This document shows positions 34,224-43,586 of a DNA stretch of 64,000 nucleotides, piece after piece (positions within the stretch are counted from its first letter, which is position 1; every line of letters starts with the position of its first letter). The DNA lies in NCBI GenBank assembly GCA_942490705.1, contig CALNXY010000012.1:806001-870000 (forward strand). The letters run 5' to 3'. The DNA is from JAGRCP01 sp942490705. Its GTDB lineage: Bacteria > Chloroflexota > Anaerolineae > Caldilineales > Caldilineaceae. The translations under genes were made by a program, and so were the position numbers. Under the pieces are notes generated by a model. It searched no databases. It was not told where the DNA came from and saw nothing but the letters and a program-made list of their open reading frames with translations.

Positions 34224-36089
34224 TTAGCGGACCCGCCGCTCTTCGTAGATTTCGATAACGTCATTCTCTTGCAGATCGCGCGAATCGGCGAGCTTGATGC
34301 CACACTCGAAACCGGCGCGCACTTCCGCGACATCTTCCTCAAATCGACGCAGGGTATCGACTTTGGTGGACTCGATGACAACCTCACCGTTGCGTAACAC
34401 TCGGGCAGAGGCATTGCGCTTCACGACACCATCCTGCACCTGGCAGCCGGCGATCATGCCCCGGCGTAGTTTGAAGAGCTTCAGTACCTCGGCATGGCCG
34501 ATGGTAAAGTCTTCGTAGATAGGCTCAAGCATGCCGGTGATCGCGTCTTCGATATCTTCGATCATCTTGTAGATGATGTTGTAACTGCGGATTTCGACCC
34601 CCGATTGCTCGGCGCGCACCTGGGCCGCCTTGTCTATTCCTACGCTGAAGCCGATCACGATGGCATCGCTGGCTTCTGCGAGCATGATGTCGGACTCGGA
34701 GATGTCGCCGATGGCAGCCTGGAGCACTTTGAGCTCTACTTCCTCATTCTTCAGCTCCTGCAGGCTGTTGACCACGGGTTCCAGCGTTCCTTGCATGTCG
34801 GCCCGGGCGATGATGTTGAGCGTCTTGGTCTCGCCCTGTTCGATGCGGGCGAACAAGTCGTCCAGTGACATGCGGCGCGCCGGCGCTTCCGCAGTGCGAG
34901 CAGTCTCGGCGATCCGCTCTTCAACGATGCGCTTGGCCGCACGATCCGTCTTGACCCGTTCAAAGACCTCGCCGGCATCAGGGGAATCATTCAACCCCAA
35001 AATGACCACCGGCGTACTGGGCCCAGCCGACTTGATGGCATTGCCCTCATAGTCGAACATGGCCTTGATACGACCCCATGTATTACCGACGATGATCGTG
35101 TCGCCTTTGTTGAGCGTTCCGTTCTGGACAAGCAGCGTGGTCGTAACGCCCCGATGTTTATCCAACTCGGATTCGACGATCGTACCGATGCAACGGCCCT
35201 TGGGATTGGCCTGGTACTGCTCCAACTCGGCCACGACCAGGATGTTGTCCAGCAGCTCCTCAACGCCCGTTCCCTCCAGCGCCGACATGGGCACGACGAT
35301 GGTGTCGCCGCCCCAAGCCTCGGGTTGCAGATCTTCGTTGGCCAACTCTTCCAAGACGCGGTCGGGATTGGCGTTACTCTTGTCGACCTTGTTGAGCGCC
35401 ACGATGATTTGCACGCCGGCTGCTTTGGCGTGATTGATTGCCTCGCGCGTCTGTGGCATGACGCCGTCATCGGCCGCTACGACCAACACAACGATGTCGG
35501 TGACCTGCGCGCCACGGGCGCGCATGGACGTAAAGGCCTCATGGCCAGGGGTGTCCAGGAAGCTGATCTTTTGACCATTGACCGTTACCTGATAGGCCCC
35601 GGTGCGCTGGGTGATACCGCCGGCTTCGCCACCCGCCACATCCGTATGTCGAATTTGGTCCAGTAGCGTCGTCTTGCCATGGTCAACATGGCCCAAGACG
35701 GCCACAACGGCGGGGCGATCAACCAGATCCGCCTCCTCTTCACTCTCGATTGCACGCTCAATGTAGGACTTGCGTGCGGGTTTGGCAGCTTCGGCCTCTG
35801 CCTCTTCGACGAGTTCATCCTCTTCCTCGTCTTCTACCTCGGGCCATTTGACAGTCACGCCCAACTCTTCACCCAAAATGACCGCCGTGTCGTGGTCGAT
35901 GTTGTGGGTGATGGGGGCCATGATGCCAAACTGCATGAGAATCTTGATCAGATCGATCGGGCTGCGGTCGATCAGCGTGGCCAAGTCACGTACGGTGATG
36001 TATTCCTCCACAACCACTTCTGTGGGTGGTTGTGCGCCGTTGTTTGCTTTTTCCTTCTTGGCCTGCGGGTTCTTGCTCTTGGTCGCCAT
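34224..36089 (-). CDS. infB: Translation initiation factor IF-2
   Basis: This GTPase brings initiator tRNA to the 30S ribosome. It is 621 residues long with a short N-terminus and one IF2_N helical domain (about 31-77, ITVRDLATLIDRSPIDLIKIL). The G domain has GHVDHGKTTLLD, DTPGHEAFTSMRARG and NKVDKSNANP, followed by domains II, III and C2. An acidic patch (EDEEEDELVEEAEAE) precedes the G domain. The gap to the upstream ylxR gene is unusually long at 457 bp. Confidence 0.98.
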   Translation of the reverse strand: MATKSKNPQAKKEKANNGAQPPTEVVVEEYITVRDLATLIDRSPIDLIKILMQFGIMAPITHNIDHDTAVILGEELGVTVKWPEVEDEEEDELVEEAEAEAAKPARKSYIERAIESEEEADLVDRPAVVAVLGHVDHGKTTLLDQIRHTDVAGGEAGGITQRTGAYQVTVNGQKISFLDTPGHEAFTSMRARGAQVTDIVVLVVAADDGVMPQTREAINHAKAAGVQIIVALNKVDKSNANPDRVLEELANEDLQPEAWGGDTIVVPMSALEGTGVEELLDNILVVAELEQYQANPKGRCIGTIVESELDKHRGVTTTLLVQNGTLNKGDTIIVGNTWGRIKAMFDYEGNAIKSAGPSTPVVILGLNDSPDAGEVFERVKTDRAAKRIVEERIAETARTAEAPARRMSLDDLFARIEQGETKTLNIIARADMQGTLEPVVNSLQELKNEEVELKVLQAAIGDISESDIMLAEASDAIVIGFSVGIDKAAQVRAEQSGVEIRSYNIIYKMIEDIEDAITGMLEPIYEDFTIGHAEVLKLFKLRRGMIAGCQVQDGVVKRNASARVLRNGEVVIESTKVDTLRRFEEDVAEVRAGFECGIKLADSRDLQENDVIEIYEERRVR

Positions 36090-36546
36090 AGGCTGAAATT
36101 CCCTTCTCTATTCGGTGCCTGAGTGTTGCTCTGGGCCGTCGTTGATGATTAATAGTTAGTCAAATATTGTTCGCCGATCGGGCGCGCACGAAAGGCGCCG
36201 CGAGTGGGCAAAACTGGACGGTTGTCGATGACAGTCACAAGAATGGAGCAATCTCAAGCAGCTCGGGGCAGCTCAAGCAATAGAGGGGGCTGAACTCATT
36301 CGACTTGCGCCAAAATTGCATTGCGCAGATCGTGTTCAGCATCAACGAGGTAGGGAAAGACATGTCTATGCAGCACATCTGCTGCAGCATTCAAGCACTG
36401 TCAGCCTACCATGTTGCTACCCTCCGCTCCACGGCTGCGCGTCTACCAGTAAACGGCTTACGCGCGTCCATGACTACGTTCTGTCAGGGCGTGTCGGTCT
36501 CGATCCATCAGTTTTTCCCGCCAGTACCGTTGCACATATTCTTTGC
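36090..36546. other. Long gap inside the nusA-infB cluster
   Basis: These 457 bp lie between ylxR and infB, where many genomes have only a few bases or a ylxQ gene. I find no L7Ae-type ylxQ and no convincing gene on either strand. A leader or separate infB promoter may be present, but I could not pick out a clear one. Confidence 0.4.
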
Positions 36547-36882
36547 CTAGCCCTCCTCATTTTCCTCGATTTGTTCTTCGACCTGCTTGTCTGCCGGCGA
36601 CGGCAGCGTCTCCATGTAGGCAATCAGCGCCTGTCGATCCGCTGCGACGAGTTTTGTGCGCAGGGCTCGTTCTACCTGGCGATTCTCTAGCGCTGCGGAC
36701 CAGCACGCTCGATCCGGGTGCAGATAAGCGCCACGACCGGCTTGCTTGCCGCCAAGGTCAATGACTACGTGACCGTCGGCCGTGCGGACGAGGCGGATTA
36801 GCCCCCGTTTGCCTGCGATTTCGCGGCAGGCAATGCACGTTCTTTGTGGAACATGCTTGCGCCGCGGCGGTTGTTTGGTCAC
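36547..36882 (-). CDS. ylxR: YlxR (RnpM) family RNA-binding protein
   Basis: This is a 111-residue basic protein of the DUF448 family, reported in other bacteria to bind RNase P RNA. The signature RTCIACREIAGKRGLIRLVR is near the start, followed by GGKQAGRGAYLHPDRACW. The last 25 residues are acidic (ending EEQIEENEEG), which is not typical for the core domain. The gene follows nusA by 69 bp in the conserved order. Confidence 0.93.
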   Translation of the reverse strand: MTKQPPRRKHVPQRTCIACREIAGKRGLIRLVRTADGHVVIDLGGKQAGRGAYLHPDRACWSAALENRQVERALRTKLVAADRQALIAYMETLPSPADKQVEEQIEENEEG

Positions 36883-36951
36883 AAGCGTATCTCGATCGCT
36901 TTACGAATCATGCGCACGCACGGTGTGTCACCGCTTTGGGCGACTATCAGT

Positions 36952-38745
36952 CTAGAAGTAGTCCCCGTAGTTATCATCCTTGGGCGTGCGCCGCTTAGAC
37001 TTCTTTTTGGCCGGCTTCTTTTTTGCCTTACCCTTGCCGCCGTCAGCCCATTCACCGTCTTCTTCACTCTCGTCGTCTTCCTCCAAATAATCTTCCAGTC
37101 CGACGAGCAATTCGGCCGGGATTTCAAAGTCTGCGTCGTCAAAGTCGATCTCTCGACGCTGGGCCATGCGTTCACGCAGCATGTCAGCCGTAATCACTTC
37201 AGGCAATTCCTCTGCCTGGGTAAAGCTGTCATCGCTCTCCGTCTCCAACTCGGCGACCTCGGCGTCAACGACAATCTCAGCTTCAATAGCTTCTTCTTCA
37301 AGCTCAAGCGACTCTGCTTCAACCTCGAGTTCGACCTCGGCTTCGATTGCCTCTTCGATCTCGACTTGATCCTCATCCGGCAAAACCGGTATTTCGGGGA
37401 GATCATCAAAGACTGGAAATTCAGGTGCGCCGATCTGTTCGCCGATGGGCGAGTCGGATGCTTCCAGCATGGCCAGCGCATCTTCCAACGAAGGGCCGTC
37501 CTGGATGACTACGTGACCGTCGGCCTCGGCTTCGTCTTCCAAAGCCCGGGCCGCCCGCGTGAGCAAATCCTCGTTGATCTCGCCGCCTTCGTTGCCCTCT
37601 GTGCGCAGGATGCGTTCGGCTTTCGCCAGCAGATCTTCAGCCGACTCCGCAGGCATCGTGAGCAATTGGGCCTGCGCCAAGCGATCGAGGCCTTCTTCAA
37701 TGGCTTCACTTTCGCTCTTGATATCAATGCGCCAGCCGGTTAATTTTGCAGCCAGGCGGGCGTTCTGGCCCTCTTTGCCGATTGCCAGGCTCAGCTGACG
37801 ATCCGGTACGATCACAACTGCGGTCTTGATGTTCCCGGAGTCATCGAGCAATACATTGTTGACTTTCGCCGGGCTCAGGGCGTTGGCGATGTAGTCATTC
37901 AGGCCCGGCTGCCATTCAACAACGTCGATCTTTTCGCCATTCAGTTCGTTGACAATATTCTGAATGCGCAGGCCGCGCAGGCCAACACAACTGCCGACGG
38001 CATCGATGTTGGGCTGGGTGGCCGATACCGCGACTTTGCTGCGTGCGCCCGGTTCGCGGGCAATTGCCTTGATCTCCACGGCGCCATCACGCACTTCGGG
38101 TATCTCCTGCTCGAGCAGGCGGCGTAGTAAGTTGCGATGGGTACGGCTCAATTTGATCACGGGACCACGCGTGCTGCGATGGACATCCAAAACATAGACG
38201 CGCACATAATTGCCCCGATTCAAGCGTTCGCCCGGGATCTGCTCGTCGCGCATGAGCAGACTTTCGTGCTTCTCATCCAGCAAAACGGTTACGGCGCCTG
38301 AGCCGACATCTACGCTGCGCACTTGGGCGTTGATCAGTTCCCCGACGCGATGTGCAAAATTTTCGTAGACCGTGTCGCGCTCGGCTTCGCGGATACGCTG
38401 CAAGATGACTTGCTTGGCCGTCTGCGCGGCAATGCGACCGAAGTCGCCCGGCTGCGTCTCGACGTTGATGACGTCGCCGAGCGCCGCCGTGGGGACAACA
38501 ACTTTGGCGTCCGCCTCAGCAATCTCGGTGCGCTCGTTCATGACATCTTCGACGACTTCGCGTTCGTTGAAGATGCGCATATCACCCGTCACCCGGTCGA
38601 CTTCGGCCGACACGTTGGCGACCGAGCCGTAATTGCGCTTGTACGCTGAAATCAGCGCGGCCTCAATGGCCTCAAATATAACCTCGCGGTCGAGACCTTT
38701 ATCGATGGCAACTTGATTGATACCCGCAATCAGCGCTTTTGACAT
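36952..38745 (-). CDS. nusA: Transcription termination/antitermination protein NusA
   Basis: This is an RNA polymerase-associated factor. The N-terminal domain, S1 domain (about 130-200), KH1 and KH2 (with VGSCVGLRGLRIQNIVNELNG split over two motifs, and IGKEGQNARLAAKLTGW) are all recognisable. At 597 residues it is much longer than the ~350-residue minimal form: residues from about 400 on form an acidic Glu/Ala-rich region, followed by a strongly basic Lys-rich tail and a final DDNYGDYF. It opens the long leftward cluster. rimP, its common upstream neighbour, is absent. Confidence 0.96.
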   Translation of the reverse strand: MSKALIAGINQVAIDKGLDREVIFEAIEAALISAYKRNYGSVANVSAEVDRVTGDMRIFNEREVVEDVMNERTEIAEADAKVVVPTAALGDVINVETQPGDFGRIAAQTAKQVILQRIREAERDTVYENFAHRVGELINAQVRSVDVGSGAVTVLLDEKHESLLMRDEQIPGERLNRGNYVRVYVLDVHRSTRGPVIKLSRTHRNLLRRLLEQEIPEVRDGAVEIKAIAREPGARSKVAVSATQPNIDAVGSCVGLRGLRIQNIVNELNGEKIDVVEWQPGLNDYIANALSPAKVNNVLLDDSGNIKTAVVIVPDRQLSLAIGKEGQNARLAAKLTGWRIDIKSESEAIEEGLDRLAQAQLLTMPAESAEDLLAKAERILRTEGNEGGEINEDLLTRAARALEDEAEADGHVVIQDGPSLEDALAMLEASDSPIGEQIGAPEFPVFDDLPEIPVLPDEDQVEIEEAIEAEVELEVEAESLELEEEAIEAEIVVDAEVAELETESDDSFTQAEELPEVITADMLRERMAQRREIDFDDADFEIPAELLVGLEDYLEEDDESEEDGEWADGGKGKAKKKPAKKKSKRRTPKDDNYGDYF

Positions 38746-38916
38746 AGTGCTTGTCTGCTCCTGAACTCCCGGCTATGGAATACGTAATGCGTGAAACGGC
38801 ATGGACCGTCTACTTTGAGCGTGTTGCTCGTAGCGGTGCGATTTTTCCATCCGTTTGCTTCTCTACCGTGCGCTTTGCGCTGCTTTGGCGCACTCACTAC
38901 CCCCAGACAGCAAAGA

Positions 38917-38937
38917 AAGTGGGGGAATTCCCCACTT
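38917..38937 (-). promoter_or_regulatory. Palindrome in the nusA leader
   Basis: A near-perfect palindrome with 8-bp arms (AAGTGGGG and CCCCACTT around GAATT) lies in the ~240-nt nusA leader. As leader RNA it is followed by a short pyrimidine run, so it could be an attenuator or a protein site. The rest of 38746-39159 holds no gene I can support. Confidence 0.4.
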
Positions 38938-38990
38938 CCGCAGCAACACTCGACTGGAGGTGCAAGCAATCATCTGCTTGCGACAGTAAA

Positions 38991-39019
38991 ACTATAGCAC
39001 AGGGCGTACACGATTGCAA
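38991..39019 (-). promoter_or_regulatory. Promoter of the nusA-infB-ribF cluster
   Basis: Leftward TTGCAA (39019-39014) and TATAGT (38996-38991) are 17 bp apart, and TG precedes the -10. The transcript would start near 38984. Confidence 0.6.
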
Positions 39020-39159
39020 CTTTTTGCGGCCCGATTCGGGACGCATTTCTGGCCTCAACCATCTGCCGGATCATGCTGTTCAAACAATTGCAGCGTCCCC
39101 CCCACATGCTAACGGCAGGTGGCGCCTGAATGGATTCCGCACCGTGCAAACAAAATACC

Positions 39160-40002
39160 TTATGGAATCCATTTGATCGTCTTAAAATTCGGTTTGCGCT
39201 TCTCCAGGAACGCGTTGCGCCCCTCCTTGGCTTCCTCGGTCATATAGGCCAGGCGCGTAGCCTCGCCGGCAAAGACCTGCTGGCCGACCATGCCGTCGTC
39301 GGTCAAATTCATGGCAAACTTGATCATCTTGATCGACGTGGGCGATTTCGCCAGAATTTCCTGGGCCCATTCATAGGCGGTGGCCTCCAATTTGGCATGA
39401 GGGATCACTGCGTTGACCATACCCATGGCATGGGCTTCTTCTGCCGAGTAATTGCGTCCCAGAAAGAAAATTTCCCGCGCAAATTTCTGACCGACCTGTT
39501 TGGCCAGGTAGGCCGAGCCAAAGCCGCCATCAAAACTGGTGACGTCAGCGTCGGTCTGCTTGAAGATCGCATGCTCCTTGCTGGCCAAGGTCAAATCACA
39601 GACAACATGCAGGCTGTGGCCACCGCCGACGGCCCAGCCAGGCACCACGGCGATGACAACTTTGGGCATAAAGCGCATCAGACGCTGCACCTCAAGAATG
39701 TTCAGCCGCGGCATGCCCTCGTCGTCCACATAGCCTTGATGGCCGCGTGAGCGCTGATCGCCGCCACTGCAGAAGGCGTAGACCCCATCTTTGGGCGACG
39801 GCCCCTCGCCGGAGAGCAGGACAACGCCAATTGACGTGTCTTCCCGGGCATCGAGGAAGGCCTCATAGAGCTCGGCCACGGTCTTGGGCCGAAACGCGTT
39901 GCGTACTTCGGGCCGGTTGAAGGCGATGCGTGCCACGCCATCCGATTTTTTATAGGTGATATCTTCGTATTCTTTAACGGTTACCCAATTTGCATTGCTC
40001 AT
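39160..40002 (-). CDS. menB: 1,4-dihydroxy-2-naphthoyl-CoA synthase
   Basis: This is the ring-closing enzyme of menaquinone synthesis, a crotonase-fold protein of 280 residues. Typical MenB stretches are ITYKKSDGVARIAFNRPEVRNAF, FCSGGDQRSRGHQGY (oxyanion region), VPGWAVGGGHSLHVVCDLTLA, KQTDADVTSFDGGFGSAYLA and FLGRNYSAEEAHAMGMVN. The Asp of the QTDAD segment takes the place of the bicarbonate-independent base in this family. It stands beside uvrA (30 bp) without other men genes. It shows that the organism makes menaquinone. Confidence 0.97.
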   Translation of the reverse strand: MSNANWVTVKEYEDITYKKSDGVARIAFNRPEVRNAFRPKTVAELYEAFLDAREDTSIGVVLLSGEGPSPKDGVYAFCSGGDQRSRGHQGYVDDEGMPRLNILEVQRLMRFMPKVVIAVVPGWAVGGGHSLHVVCDLTLASKEHAIFKQTDADVTSFDGGFGSAYLAKQVGQKFAREIFFLGRNYSAEEAHAMGMVNAVIPHAKLEATAYEWAQEILAKSPTSIKMIKFAMNLTDDGMVGQQVFAGEATRLAYMTEEAKEGRNAFLEKRKPNFKTIKWIP

Positions 40003-40032
40003 CGTTGCATTCCCAGTAGCTGAAAGGCGGCA

Positions 40033-43000
40033 TCAAATGACGGTGTAGTTTTCCTCCAACAGCATCGGCTTCAGGAACCTGCCCGTGTAGCTGCGCGGAT
40101 GCTCGGCTACATGTTCGGGCGTTCCTTCGACCACGACTTCACCGCCCTTATTGCCCCCTTCGGGACCCATGTCGATGACCCAGTCGCAGCTCTTGATGAC
40201 ATCGAGATTGTGCTCGATGACCAGGACGGTGTTGCCCTTGTTTACCAGTTCGTGGAGCACATCCAGCAGCTTGTGCACATCTTCAAAGTGCAGACCAGTC
40301 GTCGGTTCATCCAGAATATAAAAGGTGTTGCCCGTGGCGCGTCGGCTCAGCTCCTTGCTCAGCTTGATGCGTTGCGCTTCGCCACCCGAGAGCGTCGTGG
40401 CTGGCTGACCCAGCTTCACGTAGCCCAACCCCACCGCATAAAGCGTCTCCAGCCGGCTGCGCAAACGGGGGATGTTCTCGAAGAATTCAAGACCCTCTTC
40501 CACAGTCATGTCGAGCACATCGGCGATTGACTTGCCGCGGAACTTGATCTGCAGGGTCTCCCGGTTGTAGCGTGCGCCTTTGCACTCTTCACAAGGCACG
40601 TAGACGTCGGGAAGAAATTGCATTTCGATGCGAATGATGCCGTCGCCCTGGCAGTTTTCGCAGCGTCCTCCCTTGACGTTAAAGCTGAAGCGCCCCGGCT
40701 TATAGCCGCGCGCTTTGGCCTCGGGAATGCTGGCGAAGAGCTCGCGGATTGGCGTGAAGAGCCCAACGTATGTAGCCGGATTGCTGCGCGGCGTGCGCCC
40801 GATCGGCGACTGGTCGATGTCGATCACTTTGTCCAGGTGTTCAATGCCTTCGAGTTTGCGATGCTTGCCCGGCCGCGCCTTGGCGCGATACATGAGTTGC
40901 GCAAGCCGCTTGTAGAGCACTTCCACCGTGAGCGTCGATTTACCGCTGCCGCTCACACCGGTGATGGCCACAAATTTGCCCAGAGGAAAACTCACGTCAA
41001 CATTCTTGAGATTGTTTTCGGTTGCCCCCGTGATGCGCAGTTCGTTGCCCGTGCCGTCGCGCCGCTCGGTCGGCACCGGGATTCGTCGTTCGCCACGCAG
41101 ATACTGGGCCGTAAGCGAGTCCTGGTGATGGAGAAACGCCTCTTGCCAGTCGGAGACGACCACTTCACCGCCATGCTCACCGGCGCCGGGCCCCATGTCC
41201 ACCACCCAGTCTGCAGCGCGGATCGTGTCCTCGTCGTGCTCCACGACCAGCACCGTGTTGCCCAGGTCGCGCATGCCCTGCAGCGTTTCGATCAGTCGCG
41301 CATTGTCACGCTGGTGCAGTCCGATGCTCGGTTCATCGAGGATATAAAGGACACCCATGAGCTGTGAGCCGATCTGCGTCGCCAGACGGATGCGCTGGGC
41401 TTCGCCGCCAGAGAGTGTCGCGGCCGTGCGGTTCAGCGTCAGGTAATCCAATCCCACATTGACCATGAAGCCCAGCCGGGCAACGATTTCCTTGAGCACC
41501 TGGTCACCAATGATCATCTCTCGGGCGGAGAGAGGCGCCACCTCCGCATCAAGCACACGCTGTAGCGCCTCAGAAGCGGTGGGCGCGTGGCCGTTGCGCT
41601 CGAGGATTTCGGCATTTTCATTCCACTTTGCCGAAGCGATGCCGTTGCCGCCGTTGCCGCGCAACCATTCAAACCATGCCAGGGAATCGATGACTGCCAT
41701 CTCTGTCACTTCATAGATATTGCGGCCGGCAATCGTGACGGCAAGCGCCTCCTTGCGCAACCGCTTGCCTTCACAGACCGGACACGGGCGGATGCTCATG
41801 TACTCCTCGAGCTTAGAGCGGATGTAGTCGCTGGTCGTCTCCTGGTAACGCCGCTGCAAATTGGGAACGACGCCATGGAAGCGGGTTTCATAGAAGCGCT
41901 TGTCGCCCTTGCTCGTTTGGTATTCGATGCGGACTTTGTCTCGCCCCGCTGGCGGCCCGTGCAGGACGAGATCGCGCTGCTTGAGACTCAAATCCCCGGC
42001 GCGTGAGTCGAGCGGGATGCTGAATTGCTTGCTGACGGCGTGTAACAGTTGATCGTAGTAGCCGTCGCCTCCATCGTTGTTCTTGCGCGTCCACGGCAGC
42101 ACTGCACCGTCGCGCAGCGACAACTCCGGATTCAGGATCAACTCGGGATCGAACTCTTGCAGGGTGCCTAGACCACTGCAATGGGTGCAGGCGCCATGGG
42201 GGCTGTTGAAGCTAAAGGTGCGCGGCTCAATTTCGGGCAGACTCAGCCCGCACTTGACGCAGGCAAAGTGCTCGCTAAACATGCGGTCGAGGGGATTATC
42301 GCGGTCGGTGACGTCAGCAACCAACATCACGCCCTCGCCCAATCGCAGGGCGATTTCGACTGAGTCGCTGAGCCGGCTGAGATCGGTGCTGGGCAACGCG
42401 TCCTCACCGTCGGTCTCCGGCTGGGCATGACGGACGACGATGCGATCGATCACGGCCTCAATGGTGTGCATCTTGTAGCGATCGAGTTCCGGCGCATCGC
42501 CCACTTCATAAATTTCGCCGTTGACGCGGGCGCGGACGTAGCCCTGTTTCTGCATTTCCGTGAAGACGCCCTGGTGCTGTCCCTTGCGATCCTTGATGAT
42601 GGGCGCCAGGATCAGCAGCCGGCTGCCTTCTTCCATTTCCATAATCGTGTCGACGATCTGGGTCGGCGTCTGCTGCGTAATCGGCTCGCCACACTCGGGG
42701 CAGTGGGGAATGCCCACCCGCGCGTAGAGGAGGCGCAGATAGTCATAAACCTCGGTCACTGTACCGACGGTGGAGCGCGGATTGCGTCCCGAGCCCTTCT
42801 GGTCGATGGAGATCGCCGGGCTAAGCCCCTCGATCTGATCGACGTTGGGCTTCTCCATCAACCCCAGGAATTGGCGTGCATAAGCCGATAGCGACTCGAC
42901 ATAGCGTCGCTGCCCTTCAGCATAGATGGTGTCAAAGGCCAAGCTGCTCTTGCCGCTGCCCGAGAGCCCAGTAATGACGACCAGCTTGTCACGCGGGATC

Positions 43001-43065
43001 TCCAGATCCACATCTTTGAGATTGTGTTCGCGCGCGCCGCGCACGACGAGTCTATCTAATGCCAT
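40033..43065 (-). CDS. uvrA: Excinuclease ABC subunit A
   Basis: This is the damage-recognition ATPase of nucleotide excision repair, 1010 residues. Both ABC modules are complete: Walker A GLSGSGKSSLAFDT near residue 33 and GVSGSGKSTLTVEVL near 680, with signature sequences TLSGGEAQRI in both halves. Zinc-binding Cys clusters are at CPECGEP, CVKCG...CTHC and CENCQGDG...CEEC. AMAIDQ-type ISIDQKGSGRNPRSTVGTVTEVYDYLRLLY is split in the usual manner. A promoter with a LexA-type box lies directly upstream, so expression should rise during the SOS response. menB follows 30 bp downstream. Confidence 0.98.
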   Translation of the reverse strand: MALDRLVVRGAREHNLKDVDLEIPRDKLVVITGLSGSGKSSLAFDTIYAEGQRRYVESLSAYARQFLGLMEKPNVDQIEGLSPAISIDQKGSGRNPRSTVGTVTEVYDYLRLLYARVGIPHCPECGEPITQQTPTQIVDTIMEMEEGSRLLILAPIIKDRKGQHQGVFTEMQKQGYVRARVNGEIYEVGDAPELDRYKMHTIEAVIDRIVVRHAQPETDGEDALPSTDLSRLSDSVEIALRLGEGVMLVADVTDRDNPLDRMFSEHFACVKCGLSLPEIEPRTFSFNSPHGACTHCSGLGTLQEFDPELILNPELSLRDGAVLPWTRKNNDGGDGYYDQLLHAVSKQFSIPLDSRAGDLSLKQRDLVLHGPPAGRDKVRIEYQTSKGDKRFYETRFHGVVPNLQRRYQETTSDYIRSKLEEYMSIRPCPVCEGKRLRKEALAVTIAGRNIYEVTEMAVIDSLAWFEWLRGNGGNGIASAKWNENAEILERNGHAPTASEALQRVLDAEVAPLSAREMIIGDQVLKEIVARLGFMVNVGLDYLTLNRTAATLSGGEAQRIRLATQIGSQLMGVLYILDEPSIGLHQRDNARLIETLQGMRDLGNTVLVVEHDEDTIRAADWVVDMGPGAGEHGGEVVVSDWQEAFLHHQDSLTAQYLRGERRIPVPTERRDGTGNELRITGATENNLKNVDVSFPLGKFVAITGVSGSGKSTLTVEVLYKRLAQLMYRAKARPGKHRKLEGIEHLDKVIDIDQSPIGRTPRSNPATYVGLFTPIRELFASIPEAKARGYKPGRFSFNVKGGRCENCQGDGIIRIEMQFLPDVYVPCEECKGARYNRETLQIKFRGKSIADVLDMTVEEGLEFFENIPRLRSRLETLYAVGLGYVKLGQPATTLSGGEAQRIKLSKELSRRATGNTFYILDEPTTGLHFEDVHKLLDVLHELVNKGNTVLVIEHNLDVIKSCDWVIDMGPEGGNKGGEVVVEGTPEHVAEHPRSYTGRFLKPMLLEENYTVI

Positions 43066-43108
43066 GAAGTTACTTCCTTCAACCGGGCGAGTGGTTCGAG
43101 GGGGAATG

Positions 43109-43122
43109 CGAACGCTTGTTCG
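43109..43122. promoter_or_regulatory. LexA-type SOS box of uvrA
   Basis: CGAACGCTTGTTCG is a GAAC-N4-GTTC palindrome with 5-bp arms, the form used by LexA in Bacillus and described for green non-sulfur bacteria. It lies 12 bp after the predicted -10, so a bound repressor would block initiation. It is 44 bp upstream of the uvrA ATG. Confidence 0.82.
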
Positions 43123-43134
43123 TTTTGTTCTTCC

Positions 43135-43163
43135 ATTGTACGTGAAGTCGGCGGCAAGATCAA
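43135..43163 (-). promoter_or_regulatory. Promoter of uvrA
   Basis: Leftward TTGATC (43163-43158) and TACAAT (43140-43135) are 17 bp apart. The predicted start near 43128 is just before the LexA-type box. Confidence 0.7.
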
Positions 43164-43448
43164 CCGCGGATCGGCATCAACCGGACGATCATAGCAGATC
43201 CTGCCCTGCTGTGCCGTAAGCGGTTGTCCATTGGCGCAGAAGTGTATCCGCATGCGTTTTCTCAGCTGTCCGACTGGCAAGGATTTTCTACTGCTGCTAT
43301 TGTTATAGCCAATCGCCTCTGTAACAATGAAGGCGCGGCCAGCGTTACCCAATACGATGGATCGCGCCGCTCGTTCCTTTCTAAACTGAAGGTGTGACGA
43401 GATCATTAGTTTTGCCAGCCGCAGTAGTCGACCCGGCTTCGACACTTC

Positions 43449-43509
43449 GACAAGCTCAGTCCAAGCAGGCTCAGCCTGTGCTTCAGGCTAGCCGTCGCCT
43501 GAGCCTGTC
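43449..43509. repeat. REP-like imperfect inverted repeat
   Basis: GACAAGCTCAG (43449-43459) and CTGAGCCTGTC (43499-43509) are inverted with one mismatch, and the segment between them contains further AGGCT/AGCCT pairings. It resembles the CTTCGACAAGCTCAG-type repeats common in high-GC genomes. It lies in the 43066-43586 gap between uvrA and the secreted glycosidase gene, which otherwise holds only the uvrA promoter. Confidence 0.6.
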
Positions 43510-43586
43510 AAAGGCAGAGGCGGTCGCCTCTATGGAAGTTATGTTCTCGTGGAGATTCCAGTTTAATTCAGTCGGAGACAAATGCC

